From Desulfobulbus_C sp964551175 (GTDB taxonomy: Bacteria; Desulfobacterota; Desulfobulbia; Desulfobulbales; Desulfobulbaceae), in contig CAZKBZ010000014.1 of assembly GCA_964551175.1 (NCBI GenBank), positions 1 to 41,411 on the forward strand: a stretch of DNA of 41,411 nucleotides, written 5' to 3'. Each line of letters begins with the position of its first letter. Positions within the stretch are counted from its first letter, which is position 1. Below, in pieces: positions 15,439 through 23,778 of the stretch. The notes under the pieces were generated by a model. The model ran no database searches. It was not told where the DNA came from and saw only the letters and a list, made by a program, of their open reading frames with translations. Both the position numbers and the translations under genes were made by a program.

Positions 15439-16545
15439 TTAAAACCGGCCTATTGCAAAAGCATCCAAAGGCAACTCCGGTTTTTTACCTTGAACAAGGG
15501 ATGAAACCAGACGACCAATCATTGGCGATAATTGAAATCCATGGGCGGAAAACCCGCACACATGGAAAAAGCCTGGTGTGGAGGGGGATACATCAATAAT
15601 GGGAAGACCATCACTTACCATACCCTCAATTCCAGCCCAGCAGCGGACAATTGTACTCTTTTCCATTATAGGAAAATGTTGCATAACGATTTCGCTGCTT
15701 TTCTTAACCTCGGATACTCTGATGATGTTTTTTTCAGTTTTCATATTAAGCGTGGCCCTACGCCCGCCCCCGATTACAACCGTGCCGTTGGACATCTGTT
15801 TAAACGAGAGCTTATGGCCATGTATACTGACCACCGGTGTCAGAAAATGCTCCATCCGACCTGTTACCATCATTGTAAGGCCTACGGGCTCTATCGGCAA
15901 CTCATCCCCAATGAGAGCTGCAATGTTTTTCCCCCAGGCCCCAGCGCTGTTAACCACGACCTCTGATCTAAACCGACGCCCATCCGCAGCCTGAACAATA
16001 AAGCCATTTTTACCATGGGAGATATCTGTAATTCTGCATTTTGTGTGTAGCTCGACGCCCTCTTTGCATGCTGCATCTACAAAGGCCTTCAAAGTCTGGG
16101 CAGGTAAGGCATGGCCATCCGATCTTACAACAATACCACCAGTACAGCTCTCTTTATAAGAAGGAACCAGTCGCCTAACCTCTTTGGTTTCGATAAGTTC
16201 TTCATGAAAAAAACCGAGAGCTTCAACCTTTGCCACCCTTGCTGCCAACTGTTCCATATCATTTTCACCCGGAGCAATGCGAACCTGTCCGACCGGCTGA
16301 AAACCACAGTCGTCACCAACGATTTTTGAGAGTTGAGGCCACATTTCAGCGGCAGCAGCAGAAATAGGAATCTCCTCAAAGTCCCTGTTAAGACGCCTTA
16401 CCCCACCGGCGTTGACTGCAGATGCGTGACGACCGCTACTCTCTTTTTCCAGGAGCACAATCTTTTTGCCATTTCGTGCTAGATTAAGAGCTGTGGCCGC
16501 ACCCATTAATCCAGACCCGATAAGTATGATTTCAGGATGGTTCAT
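15439..16545 (-). CDS. FAD-dependent oxidoreductase, sarcosine oxidase beta / D-amino-acid dehydrogenase type
   Basis: 368-residue flavoprotein of the DAO superfamily. It begins with a Rossmann motif (IILIGSGLMGAATALNLA, G-x-G-x2-G) and an acidic end to the second strand (LLEKE). Family features follow: HASAVNAGGVRRL near 40-52, VVNSAGAWG near 198-206 and DGLPIIDVSPSTPGFFHVCG near 314-333. Such subunits oxidise secondary amines or D-amino acids and pass electrons to partner subunits. It overlaps the upstream gene by 4 bp (ATGA), so it is the last gene of the operon. It is a second, distant relative of the flavoprotein at 18228-19358, an unusual doubling of this subunit. Confidence 0.87.
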   Translation of the reverse strand: MNHPEIILIGSGLMGAATALNLARNGKKIVLLEKESSGRHASAVNAGGVRRLNRDFEEIPISAAAAEMWPQLSKIVGDDCGFQPVGQVRIAPGENDMEQLAARVAKVEALGFFHEELIETKEVRRLVPSYKESCTGGIVVRSDGHALPAQTLKAFVDAACKEGVELHTKCRITDISHGKNGFIVQAADGRRFRSEVVVNSAGAWGKNIAALIGDELPIEPVGLTMMVTGRMEHFLTPVVSIHGHKLSFKQMSNGTVVIGGGRRATLNMKTEKNIIRVSEVKKSSEIVMQHFPIMEKSTIVRCWAGIEGMVSDGLPIIDVSPSTPGFFHVCGFSAHGFQLSPMIGRLVSSLVQGKKPELPLDAFAIGRF

Positions 16546-17945
16546 AAACCAGAATTCTCCAATAATGAAACCTCAGAAAGTTCAACCAGGGAGAGATTTC
16601 GTACCGGAGCTCGAATGGTTAATGGCCGTAAATCCTCAGGCTCAATCTTTAACTCGCCTGCAATAATTTCAGTAAGTGCCGCTCCGCACATTCTACCCTG
16701 ACAGTGGCCCATGCCACAACGGGTCAATGCCTTTATTTCATTAGGTTCCCGGCACCCTTCTCCGACCGCCTGGCGGATATCACCGGCAGTCAGCTCCTCA
16801 CACCGGCAGACAACAGTTTCATCACTAACCTCATAGAGTTCGGGACGCGGTTTATACAGAGCGTCGACAAAGGGACGGGGGGCCAGTTCAACTGACAGCT
16901 TTTTTTCAAGCCTCGGTATGGTGTCGGATTTTTCACCTGCAGAGAGAATATTTAGTTTATCGACAATATCTAATGCGGCAAGCGAACCCTTGATGATGGC
17001 TGGAATGCCGCCATGGACAAAAGCTCCGTCTCCGGTCACGTAAATCGCATCATTTACAGTTGTCCCAAATTGATTGGTTTCAGGATACCAGTAACGCTGA
17101 ACCGGATCCCAATGATGTCGCAATCCAAGCAGATGGGTAAAGTCACACCTCGGAACGATACCTTCATGAATAAGTAACATGCCGCTATCCAACCGATGAG
17201 CAATACCTTTTGCAGTAAAGGAAACGCTCTCCAGTTGGCCATTTCCATGTGCTGTATATTCGGTGACGTTTTTATGGTACTTGATCCCTGACCGTTTCAG
17301 GTTCAGCAACATCCTCACACCTTTGAGCAGGTAGTCAGAGCGCCTCAGCGCTCCTGGAAGAAACGGTAAGGCGGATATCAAATTTCCTCTGGGGGTTGTA
17401 TCCAGAACTGCACTGATCTCCACTCCGAGGCTTGCCAGGTGTCCGATTACTAAAAGAAGTAGCGGACCGCTGCCGCCGAGCACAACCGGTCCATCAGGAA
17501 TTGTGCCGGAACTTTTAAAGTTGGCATCAATTGCGCCTGCTCCCATCACCCCTGGGAGGGTCCAACCGGTAAACGGAACAGATCGTTCCGTTGCCCCAAT
17601 TGCAATAATTACATATTTTGCACGAATCTGAGCTGACCTGCCCCCCTCTGAAAAACAGACGGTGCCGTTAGATTCAATGTTCCAGACAATGGAACCGTCC
17701 TGGTACTCCGCCCCACTCTTTCTGAATTTTTCAACCAGACTGAGACCTTTTGAGTAATCCGGCCCCAAGGCTTGCAGAGTATCCTTACCTGCTCTTTCAA
17801 TATTTCGATAGAGCTGTCCTCCAGGGGCAGGCTGCTCGTCTAGGACAAGAACATCAAGGCCAAAATTCGCTGCGGTTATCGCAGCGGAAAGTCCGGCAGG
17901 TCCCGCACCTACTATTATGACATCCCGCAGGTTTTTCTTTTTCAT
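16542..17945 (-). CDS. FAD/NAD(P)-binding dehydrogenase alpha subunit (HcnB / OoxA / LhpF-like)
   Basis: 467 residues from ATG 17945, which overlaps the previous stop as ATGA; an upstream extension is possible but would lie within that gene. It has a dinucleotide fold IIVGAGPAGLSAAITAA (about 9-25), then DEQPAPGGQLYR, a second GxGxxG-like region (VVLGGSGPLLLL) and a C-terminal BFD-like iron-sulfur domain with CRCEEL (about 380) and RCGMGHCQGRMC (about 407-418). This is the known architecture of the large subunit in hydrogen cyanide synthase, opine oxidase and D-hydroxyproline dehydrogenase complexes. It accepts electrons from the flavin amine-oxidising subunit via 2Fe-2S centres. Substrate cannot be read from sequence. 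Confidence 0.9.
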   Translation of the reverse strand: MKKKNLRDVIIVGAGPAGLSAAITAANFGLDVLVLDEQPAPGGQLYRNIERAGKDTLQALGPDYSKGLSLVEKFRKSGAEYQDGSIVWNIESNGTVCFSEGGRSAQIRAKYVIIAIGATERSVPFTGWTLPGVMGAGAIDANFKSSGTIPDGPVVLGGSGPLLLLVIGHLASLGVEISAVLDTTPRGNLISALPFLPGALRRSDYLLKGVRMLLNLKRSGIKYHKNVTEYTAHGNGQLESVSFTAKGIAHRLDSGMLLIHEGIVPRCDFTHLLGLRHHWDPVQRYWYPETNQFGTTVNDAIYVTGDGAFVHGGIPAIIKGSLAALDIVDKLNILSAGEKSDTIPRLEKKLSVELAPRPFVDALYKPRPELYEVSDETVVCRCEELTAGDIRQAVGEGCREPNEIKALTRCGMGHCQGRMCGAALTEIIAGELKIEPEDLRPLTIRAPVRNLSLVELSEVSLLENSGL

Positions 17946-18250
17946 TGCTCGTCCCATCCGGGCAAACCAGGTTGGCGCCGTATCTTCATTCCTTCTTTCA
18001 CCTGGGTGATACAGGCCTGTTGATCCGGAATACCGTCTATTTCCACCAGACATTCATGGCAAACACCCATAAAGCAGTATGGCGCCCTTTCTTCCCCATT
18101 TACTGGAGAAAGGCGAATGTATTTCTTCTTTCCATGGCTTAAAATCACCGCCGCAACGGTTGTTGTTTCCGGGACCTGCAACACGGTCCCCTCAAACTCA
18201 ATAGTTACCGTTTTACCAAACTCTTGACTATGCTGTTTCAGCAATGACAT
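17942..18250 (-). CDS. (2Fe-2S) ferredoxin-like gamma subunit (HcnA / OoxA N-terminal type)
   Basis: 102-residue ferredoxin-fold subunit with cysteines at 59, 64, 67 and 80 (PYCFMGVCHECLVEIDG...QQAC), the C-x4-C-x2-C-x12-C pattern of the small subunit in HcnABC-type dehydrogenases. It passes electrons between the flavin subunits. Its start at 18250 overlaps the preceding flavoprotein gene by 23 bp; its stop overlaps the next start by 4 bp. Tight overlaps on both sides support fixed-ratio assembly of a complex. Confidence 0.9.
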   Translation of the reverse strand: MSLLKQHSQEFGKTVTIEFEGTVLQVPETTTVAAVILSHGKKKYIRLSPVNGEERAPYCFMGVCHECLVEIDGIPDQQACITQVKEGMKIRRQPGLPGWDEQ

Positions 18251-19358
18251 TGAATCTCTCTAAGTTAAAACTTTTTATCTCAGCCGGTCTTTCTGAGCCC
18301 AGAATCCATGGCGGTAAGAGTGTTGAATGCAGTGAAGCAAGCGTGACGCAGCTGTGTGTTGCAAGGATGTAGCAGTTGGGATAATCTTCAACTTCGTCAT
18401 AAATTGGGAGCCCGTCTTTGGTCAAAACCCTAAGACTCGCCCACGAGCGTACCACCCTTATATGCTGAAGAGCTGGAAAAATTTGAACCGCTCTTTTTGC
18501 CAGTTGTGCAGCTGCAGGTACTGTCGTGTTGGTATCAAACCCGGTATTTTCCTGGGTATAACCGATCATAACGCTACCACAGCAGGTCTGGCGGATGCTG
18601 CCGAAGGGAAAAGAAAGAAAGGGTTTAACCCTTTCCGTTACCAGCAGTTGACCTTTCTGAGGCAGCAGCGGGATTTTTTTTTTCAGTTTGGACAACAATG
18701 ATATGTTGCCAAGCCCCGCAGCCATTACAATCTTTCCTGCCTCAATATCACCCCGTGAAGTATCAAGATGATAACTGTCACCCTGCCTGGTAATGCTATC
18801 CACCGTACATCCCTGGGAGAAGTCACCGCCTTTCTTAACGAAAACCTTCCGCATCGCTCTTAGGAGAAGCAGGGGATTGACAGCGCCGTCAATGGAGCTA
18901 AATGAGCCGCCTGATACCTCTTCTCCCAATACGGCATTCTCGACAAGTTCCTGGACCTCTTTTCGGTCAAGCATCTGCGAGGGATGCTTTTCACCTTCAA
19001 TCTCTGCCTCTCGGTGCATTTTCTCTATCACCGAGGTTTGCGTTGCAAGCTCCTGCTCGCCAAGGCAAATCACAAGGCCAGCTCCGAGGCGAAGCTCAAC
19101 ATCTATACCACTCTCCTCCTCAATTCCTCGCGCAAACCCAGCAAACGACCTCACCGCTTTTTCAGAAAATCTGGCATATGACCTGTTGCCGTCGCCTTTA
19201 ATCTGAGACCAGACAAGACCAAAGTTAGCCCGGGAAGCTGTATGGATTGTGCTGACCTTATCAACCATCAGAACCTTTGCGCCCTTTTCTACAAAACCGA
19301 GAGCAACAGCCGCACCCATGAAGCCCCCACCGATCACACAGACATCATAATCGGCCAT
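18228..19358 (-). CDS. FAD-dependent oxidoreductase beta subunit (HcnC / OoxB / LhpB-like)
   Basis: 376-residue flavoprotein of the DAO superfamily: DVCVIGGGFMGAAVALGF at the N-terminus (GxGxxG-type), VDKV at the end of the second strand and NFGLVWSQIKGDG near 45-57. This last motif is shared by the amine-oxidising subunits of opine oxidases and related dehydrogenases. I chose ATG 19358, which follows an AGGAAAG Shine-Dalgarno, instead of a start 54 bp upstream inside the permease gene. It follows the permease stop by 4 bp. It likely oxidises the C-N bond of the imported compound (opine, D-amino acid or imino acid). Confidence 0.9.
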   Translation of the reverse strand: MADYDVCVIGGGFMGAAVALGFVEKGAKVLMVDKVSTIHTASRANFGLVWSQIKGDGNRSYARFSEKAVRSFAGFARGIEEESGIDVELRLGAGLVICLGEQELATQTSVIEKMHREAEIEGEKHPSQMLDRKEVQELVENAVLGEEVSGGSFSSIDGAVNPLLLLRAMRKVFVKKGGDFSQGCTVDSITRQGDSYHLDTSRGDIEAGKIVMAAGLGNISLLSKLKKKIPLLPQKGQLLVTERVKPFLSFPFGSIRQTCCGSVMIGYTQENTGFDTNTTVPAAAQLAKRAVQIFPALQHIRVVRSWASLRVLTKDGLPIYDEVEDYPNCYILATHSCVTLASLHSTLLPPWILGSERPAEIKSFNLERFNVIAETA

Positions 19359-19362
19359 GGAT

Positions 19363-20160
19363 TCACTTTCCTTTACCGACAAGAATTTTATCAAGGCCGT
19401 AGAATCGGTCAAGGATCAGCATGACAATCAGCGTAATGAAAATCAGCGTAGCCGAAAGCGAGGCAATCAGCGGATCTATCGTTTCGGTAATATGGTCATA
19501 CATCCGCACGGGTAAAGTGGTAGTACTCGGTGAGGCAACAAATACACTCATCGTTACTTCATCAAAGCTGGTAATAAAGGACAACACCCAGCCACCGGCA
19601 ACACCAGGAATGATCATAGGCAATGTCACTCGCCGGAAAACTCCCCAGTTTGATGCACCCAGAGAGCTCGCTGCATTTTCAGCGGACCGGTCAAGCCCCG
19701 TAACAGAAGATAATACCAGTCTCAAGGCGTAAGGCATAATGATGATGACATGTGTAAAAACCAACCCGGGAAATGTGCCATACCACCCAACTGTGGTCAA
19801 AAAACTGAGAAAAGAGACGCCCAGAACGATGTGAGGAACCATTAACGGTGACAGGAAGAATGCCATAATTGCTCCACGCCCTTTGAATTCATATCGGGCA
19901 AAGGCAAGGGATGCGGGAACAGCTAAAGCAACAGCAAACGTTGCCGAAGCCATGCCAAGCATCACGCTTAGATAAAAGGCATCAATAAAGTGTGGATTAT
20001 CTAGAATAGCCCTGAACCAGCGCAGGGAAAACCCATCGAATGGTAAAGAAATATACCCCTTAGAGGTAAAGGCAACGAGACAGATAATAACTAATGGAGC
20101 AAGCATGAAAGTGAGAAATAACGCATTGAAAACAAGCGCAATCGGTGTGTTTTTATTCAT
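19363..20160 (-). CDS. ABC transporter permease, PotC type
   Basis: 265-residue inner-membrane permease with about six helices. It starts with a long hydrophobic segment (ALVFNALFLTFMLAPLVIIC) and contains the cytoplasmic EAA-like loop SSLGASNWGVFRRVTLPMII (about 164-183) that contacts the ATPase. It is one of two permease halves of a spermidine/putrescine-type importer. Start overlaps the upstream permease stop (ATGA). The transporter family handles polyamines, iron, opines and other small amines; the adjacent dehydrogenase points to an amino compound. Confidence 0.93.
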   Translation of the reverse strand: MNKNTPIALVFNALFLTFMLAPLVIICLVAFTSKGYISLPFDGFSLRWFRAILDNPHFIDAFYLSVMLGMASATFAVALAVPASLAFARYEFKGRGAIMAFFLSPLMVPHIVLGVSFLSFLTTVGWYGTFPGLVFTHVIIIMPYALRLVLSSVTGLDRSAENAASSLGASNWGVFRRVTLPMIIPGVAGGWVLSFITSFDEVTMSVFVASPSTTTLPVRMYDHITETIDPLIASLSATLIFITLIVMLILDRFYGLDKILVGKGK

Positions 20161-21032
20161 TTAAATGCCTGCGCGTATTTATATTCAATGAACTTGTTGT
20201 AGCTTGTAATGATGATGACATTTGCAATCAATAATAAAACTGCAATCGCCGCGCCCAAGGGCCAGTTTAATGTGCCCAGATATTCATCGTAAGCAGTTGT
20301 CGCTACCACCTTGAGACGTCGTCCGCCGAGAATCGACGGTGTCGCGAATGCGCTGGCGGTTAAGGCAAAAACGATCAGACTTCCGGACAGCACGCCCGGC
20401 ATGATTTGTGGAATAACAATTCTTCGAAGCACTACAAACGGCGTAGCTCCCAGGGACTGTCCGGCACTTTCGACCATCGAGTCAAGTTTTTGCAGGGACG
20501 CCCAAACTGACAGCACCATAAAAGGTATCAGGACATGGACAAGGGCGATGACCAGGCCCGTCATTGTAAACATGAGCTTGATAGGTGCATCTATCAACCC
20601 AATGGCAAGTAAGGCCTTATTAATAAGACCATCGCTGCCGATCAGAATTGCCCAACCGAGGGTACGCACGACAACCGATACCAGTAATGGCCCAAGTATG
20701 GCCAACATACATAACGACTTCCAGCGACTACTCATGCGGTGAAGAATATAAGCTTCGGGTGTGCCAAGCAAAACACAAAAAAAAGTGACAAGAATTGATA
20801 AAATAAAGGTACGCAGGAAGATACGGTGAAAGTAGGAATCGCCCAATACTTCGGCATAGTTTGCCAGAGAGAAGCCGGGAAAAATACCGCCCCTGTTAAT
20901 ATCAAAGGAATAAAAACTCAGCATAAACGTCATGATCAGGGGGATCATAAACAGACCTACATAAAATAGCAGAGCCGGCGAACTCAGTAGATAAGGCCGA
21001 GCCTTATATATATTATTTGACTCTAGGGCCAT
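20157..21032 (-). CDS. ABC transporter permease, PotB type
   Basis: 291-residue partner permease. It has a first membrane segment at about 15-40 (LLSSPALLFYVGLFMIPLIM), a helix at about 72-92 and the EAA-like loop SAGQSLGATPFVVLRRIVIP (about 188-207). The N-terminus is cytoplasmic and basic, as in PotB. The ATG at 21032 overlaps the ATPase stop by 1 bp (TAATG), so translation is coupled. With the PotC-like subunit it forms the membrane channel. Confidence 0.93.
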   Translation of the reverse strand: MALESNNIYKARPYLLSSPALLFYVGLFMIPLIMTFMLSFYSFDINRGGIFPGFSLANYAEVLGDSYFHRIFLRTFILSILVTFFCVLLGTPEAYILHRMSSRWKSLCMLAILGPLLVSVVVRTLGWAILIGSDGLINKALLAIGLIDAPIKLMFTMTGLVIALVHVLIPFMVLSVWASLQKLDSMVESAGQSLGATPFVVLRRIVIPQIMPGVLSGSLIVFALTASAFATPSILGGRRLKVVATTAYDEYLGTLNWPLGAAIAVLLLIANVIIITSYNKFIEYKYAQAFK

Positions 21033-22093
21033 TAGTCTGTCTCCCTGGGTAAAATACGCATATCCTCAGCAGACCAGTCGAGTCCAACCTCGTGACCTTC
21101 CTCCGATTCCTCATGGCCCGTATTCTGGCTGACGACCACAAATTCTCCCATAGGGGTATCAAGCTGAAAAACCCATTGATTGCCAAGAAATATCCGTGCG
21201 TTAATGGCACCGTCAACCATTCCTTTGCTCTGCTCGGTAAATTCGATTTTTTCAGGTCTGATTGAAACATTAACTGCAGCATTTACTTTAAACTGTTTAC
21301 TCCGAGCAAGAACAGTTACACCGGCAACGTCAACAGCCGTTATTCCGTCAGATACATCTTTTACGATACCTGCGAACATGTTCGACTTGCCAAGAAATTC
21401 TGTTACAAAACTATCTCCGGGATATTCATAAGCGGTGTGTGGTCGATCTACTTGTACCAATTTTCCATTGTTCATCACTGCAATACGATCACTCATTGCC
21501 ATCGCTTCGGACTGATCATGGGTGACAAGAATCGTTGTTGTTCCAACAGTACGCTGAATAGCCCGCAACTCAATCCGCATATCTTCACGAATCTTAGCGT
21601 CGAGAGCAGACAAAGGCTCGTCAAGTAAAAGCACTTCAGGACGAATAACCAGCGCACGCGCTAATGCAACCCGCTGCTGTTGTCCACCGGAAAGTTCACG
21701 TGGAAAGCGGTGAGCGAAATCCTCCAGATGGACAAGGGATAGTGTTTCTTGTACGCGTGCATCACGTTCAGTCTTTTCGACATTTCGCATCTCCAGACCG
21801 AATGCAACATTGTCATGAATGGTCATGTGATGGAACAAGGCATAGCTCTGAAACACAATTCCCAGGTTACGCTTGTTCGGCTTAACTCCGGTAATATCCT
21901 GACCGTTGATAAATATTTTTCCTTCCGTTGGAGTGACGAATCCTCCGATCATCTGCAAAGTGGTCGTTTTGCCACAGCCAGAGGGACCTAACAACGAGAC
22001 AAATTCTCCTTTCTCAACATCAAGATTAACATCCTCCACGGCAACAACGTCTCCAAAACATTTACTTAAACCTTCCAGACGTAAGAATGACAT
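21032..22093 (-). CDS. ABC transporter ATP-binding protein, PotA type
   Basis: 353 residues. Walker A GPSGCGKTT (about 37-45), Q-loop VFQSYALF (about 80-87), ABC signature LSGGQQQR (about 134-141), Walker B VLLLDEPLSALD (about 154-165) and switch His in VTHDQSEA. A C-terminal TOBE domain follows (about 280-345). All ATPase residues are present. It energises the importer. ATG 22093 has a poor Shine-Dalgarno. It is separated by 320 bp from the binding-protein gene upstream, and a strong hairpin in that gap could lower its expression relative to the binding protein. Confidence 0.95.
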   Translation of the reverse strand: MSFLRLEGLSKCFGDVVAVEDVNLDVEKGEFVSLLGPSGCGKTTTLQMIGGFVTPTEGKIFINGQDITGVKPNKRNLGIVFQSYALFHHMTIHDNVAFGLEMRNVEKTERDARVQETLSLVHLEDFAHRFPRELSGGQQQRVALARALVIRPEVLLLDEPLSALDAKIREDMRIELRAIQRTVGTTTILVTHDQSEAMAMSDRIAVMNNGKLVQVDRPHTAYEYPGDSFVTEFLGKSNMFAGIVKDVSDGITAVDVAGVTVLARSKQFKVNAAVNVSIRPEKIEFTEQSKGMVDGAINARIFLGNQWVFQLDTPMGEFVVVSQNTGHEESEEGHEVGLDWSAEDMRILPRETD

Positions 22094-22413
22094 TCTTTAA
22101 TCTCTTTTTAACAGCAAACTATTTATGATAATCTTGTAAAAATCCCCTGCACCGTCATTTCCGCCTGCGCGAACATATCGGGATAACGGGAAGTTTGAAT
22201 CTCTACGATTCCATCATGTATAAAAATCACGATATCAGCGAAGGAAATACAACAGTTACAGGAGGAGGTTGAGCAAAACGGCGATCAAAGCGAACTGCTT
22301 ATTATAAATAAAACTATCTGATCACAGTTTAACCGGCTCTGTTTTGAAGCTTAGCAGGGTAAGGTAGTTCTGAACGTCAAAACAATTCTACCTTGCCCTG
22401 CCTTTTCCAAGAC
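22094..22413. other. 320-bp gap between binding-protein and transporter genes
   Basis: Besides the hairpin at 22354-22401 no gene is evident. A minus-strand frame ending at about 22125 reads FADIVIFIHDGIVEI before its stop and looks protein-like, but it has no clear start and may be the tail of a decayed gene. A good GGAGGAGG-like stretch (22261-22267) lies on the + strand and serves no visible gene. Confidence 0.4.
22354..22401. terminator. Strong intercistronic hairpin after the binding-protein gene
   Basis: GCAGGGTAAGGTAG (22354-22367) pairs with CTACCTTGCCCTGC (22388-22401) with one G-T wobble. It begins 12 bp past the stop codon of the binding-protein gene. No U-run follows on the minus strand, so it probably stabilises or partly attenuates the mRNA, as is common after periplasmic binding-protein genes that need high expression. 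Confidence 0.65.
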
Positions 22414-23451
22414 CTACTTTTCTACTTCGCGGGTCCATCGCTTGGTCCAATCCTGGCGCGCAGGATTAATCACATTCCAATCCACCGCATTCAACGAATT
22501 AATTTTCTCAGGGCCATAAGGAAGGGCATCGCCAAGTTCTTTGGACAATACGGTCTTCTTGTTAGTTGGTCCCCAGGCTTTTGTCTCGGCGATTTGTTTT
22601 TGAACTTCCGGTGTCAGCAGATACTGAATCAGGCTTTGCGAAAGATCAGGCACGTCGCTACCCACTACTGGACAAGTTCCAATCATTAAGGCAACCGCCC
22701 CTTCCTTCGGGTAGACGAAACCTCCGGGAAAGCCGGTATCAGAAAGAGATTTCAGACGACCGCTGCCCCACGAGGCAAGCACGACTTCCCTTGTTTGAAA
22801 GAGTTCAGATAATTTTCCTGAGGAAGGAACAAAATCAAGAACGTTAGGGGCCACGTCTTCTCTAAACGCCTTGAAACCGGGGTCAATGTTGTTTTCTCCT
22901 CCGCCATGAATGCGAGCGGTCATAATCAGTGCATGCAGGCCGTATGTATTCGTAATAGGTGGCACGACCACTTTACCCTTGTACTTTGGATCAGCCAGAT
23001 CAGCCCACGAAGTCGGTGCACCCCAGCCATTCTTTTTAAAAGCCTCTTTATCATAGGCTAAACCTGTTGCCACAAAACCAACGCCCACAGCCTTATCAGT
23101 GTTCATTTTTGCTATATCGTATATATCGTCAAATATGGCAGCGTTGCTGATTTTGTCACAGAAACCGAGAGAAATAGCCTGATACATTGGACCATCATCA
23201 AGAAACACGACATCCAGCTCCTGGCTACCTTTTTGAGCCTGTAGTTTGGCCAGTGTTTTAGTCGAATTGCCGGGAACATAAACAACCTTGGCATTGTTGG
23301 CCTTTTCCCAGGGAGGAAGAATGGTTTCCATCATCAGTTTTTCAGTAGAGCCTCCATAAGCTCCCATATAGAGGGTTCTCTCCCCGGCCTGAGCGGAAGA
23401 ACAGAGCATGGTTGTTGCAGCGAGCGCGCCTAACAGTACACTTAATTTCAT
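22414..23451 (-). CDS. Periplasmic substrate-binding protein of the polyamine/opine ABC importer
   Basis: 345 residues with a clear Sec signal peptide: basic start MKLS, a hydrophobic core (VLLGALAATTMLCSS) and cleavage after AQA near residue 22. The mature part has the type of fold seen in PotD-like proteins: GAYGGSTEKLMMETILPPWE early, VPGNSTKTLAKLQAQKG near 58-74, LDVVFLDDGPMYQA near 79-92. It captures the substrate in the periplasm. It is the first gene after the sigma-54 promoter candidate and the most promoter-proximal, as expected for the most abundant component. Confidence 0.93.
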   Translation of the reverse strand: MKLSVLLGALAATTMLCSSAQAGERTLYMGAYGGSTEKLMMETILPPWEKANNAKVVYVPGNSTKTLAKLQAQKGSQELDVVFLDDGPMYQAISLGFCDKISNAAIFDDIYDIAKMNTDKAVGVGFVATGLAYDKEAFKKNGWGAPTSWADLADPKYKGKVVVPPITNTYGLHALIMTARIHGGGENNIDPGFKAFREDVAPNVLDFVPSSGKLSELFQTREVVLASWGSGRLKSLSDTGFPGGFVYPKEGAVALMIGTCPVVGSDVPDLSQSLIQYLLTPEVQKQIAETKAWGPTNKKTVLSKELGDALPYGPEKINSLNAVDWNVINPARQDWTKRWTREVEK

Positions 23452-23577
23452 TGTAATCTCCGTTTAATGTGGTGGGCATAATGCTCTTTCATCTTTTTGT
23501 TTCTGTAGATACATACCTCCTGAACCGTTTATTTTTTTTAATAATTTCAGTAAAAATTAACAGCACTTATTCCCTTT

Positions 23578-23595
23578 TGTTTCAAAAAAGAAACA
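23578..23595. promoter_or_regulatory. TGTTTC-N6-GAAACA palindrome, candidate activator site
   Basis: Perfect 6+6 bp dyad with a six-A spacer between the regulator gene and the binding-protein gene. A near copy (one mismatch, AAAACA in the right arm) lies upstream of the regulator gene at 25781-25798. Two copies at the two control regions of one regulon suggest that the sigma-54 activator binds here. It lies downstream of the best sigma-54 promoter candidate, which is unusual. Confidence 0.6.
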
Positions 23596-23729
23596 TTCGT
23601 ATTTAAAGCTCTATTGACGTTCCAACTGAATAAAGGAAGTTAGAACGACGTAGCCATGCTGTATCAGCAATCTCTGTCAATTAACATGTCAGTGCATCAA
23701 CAGTATCAGAACAGAATTAAAAACAGGGA

Positions 23730-23745
23730 TGCAAAATGCAATCCA
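23730..23745 (-). promoter_or_regulatory. Candidate sigma-54 (-24/-12) promoter of the catabolic operon
   Basis: On the minus strand the sequence reads TGG-N8-TTTTGCA: TGGATTGCATTTTGCA. GG and GC are separated by exactly 10 bp, and both TGG and TTGCA match the -24/-12 consensus; the middle CACG is not conserved. It lies about 280 bp upstream of the binding-protein gene and 34 bp below the stop of a sigma-54 activator gene. The rest of 23452-23778 is AT-rich with no gene. Confidence 0.55.
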
Positions 23746-23778
23746 ATTGTTGATATGGGTGTTTTCCCCAGGGGATTA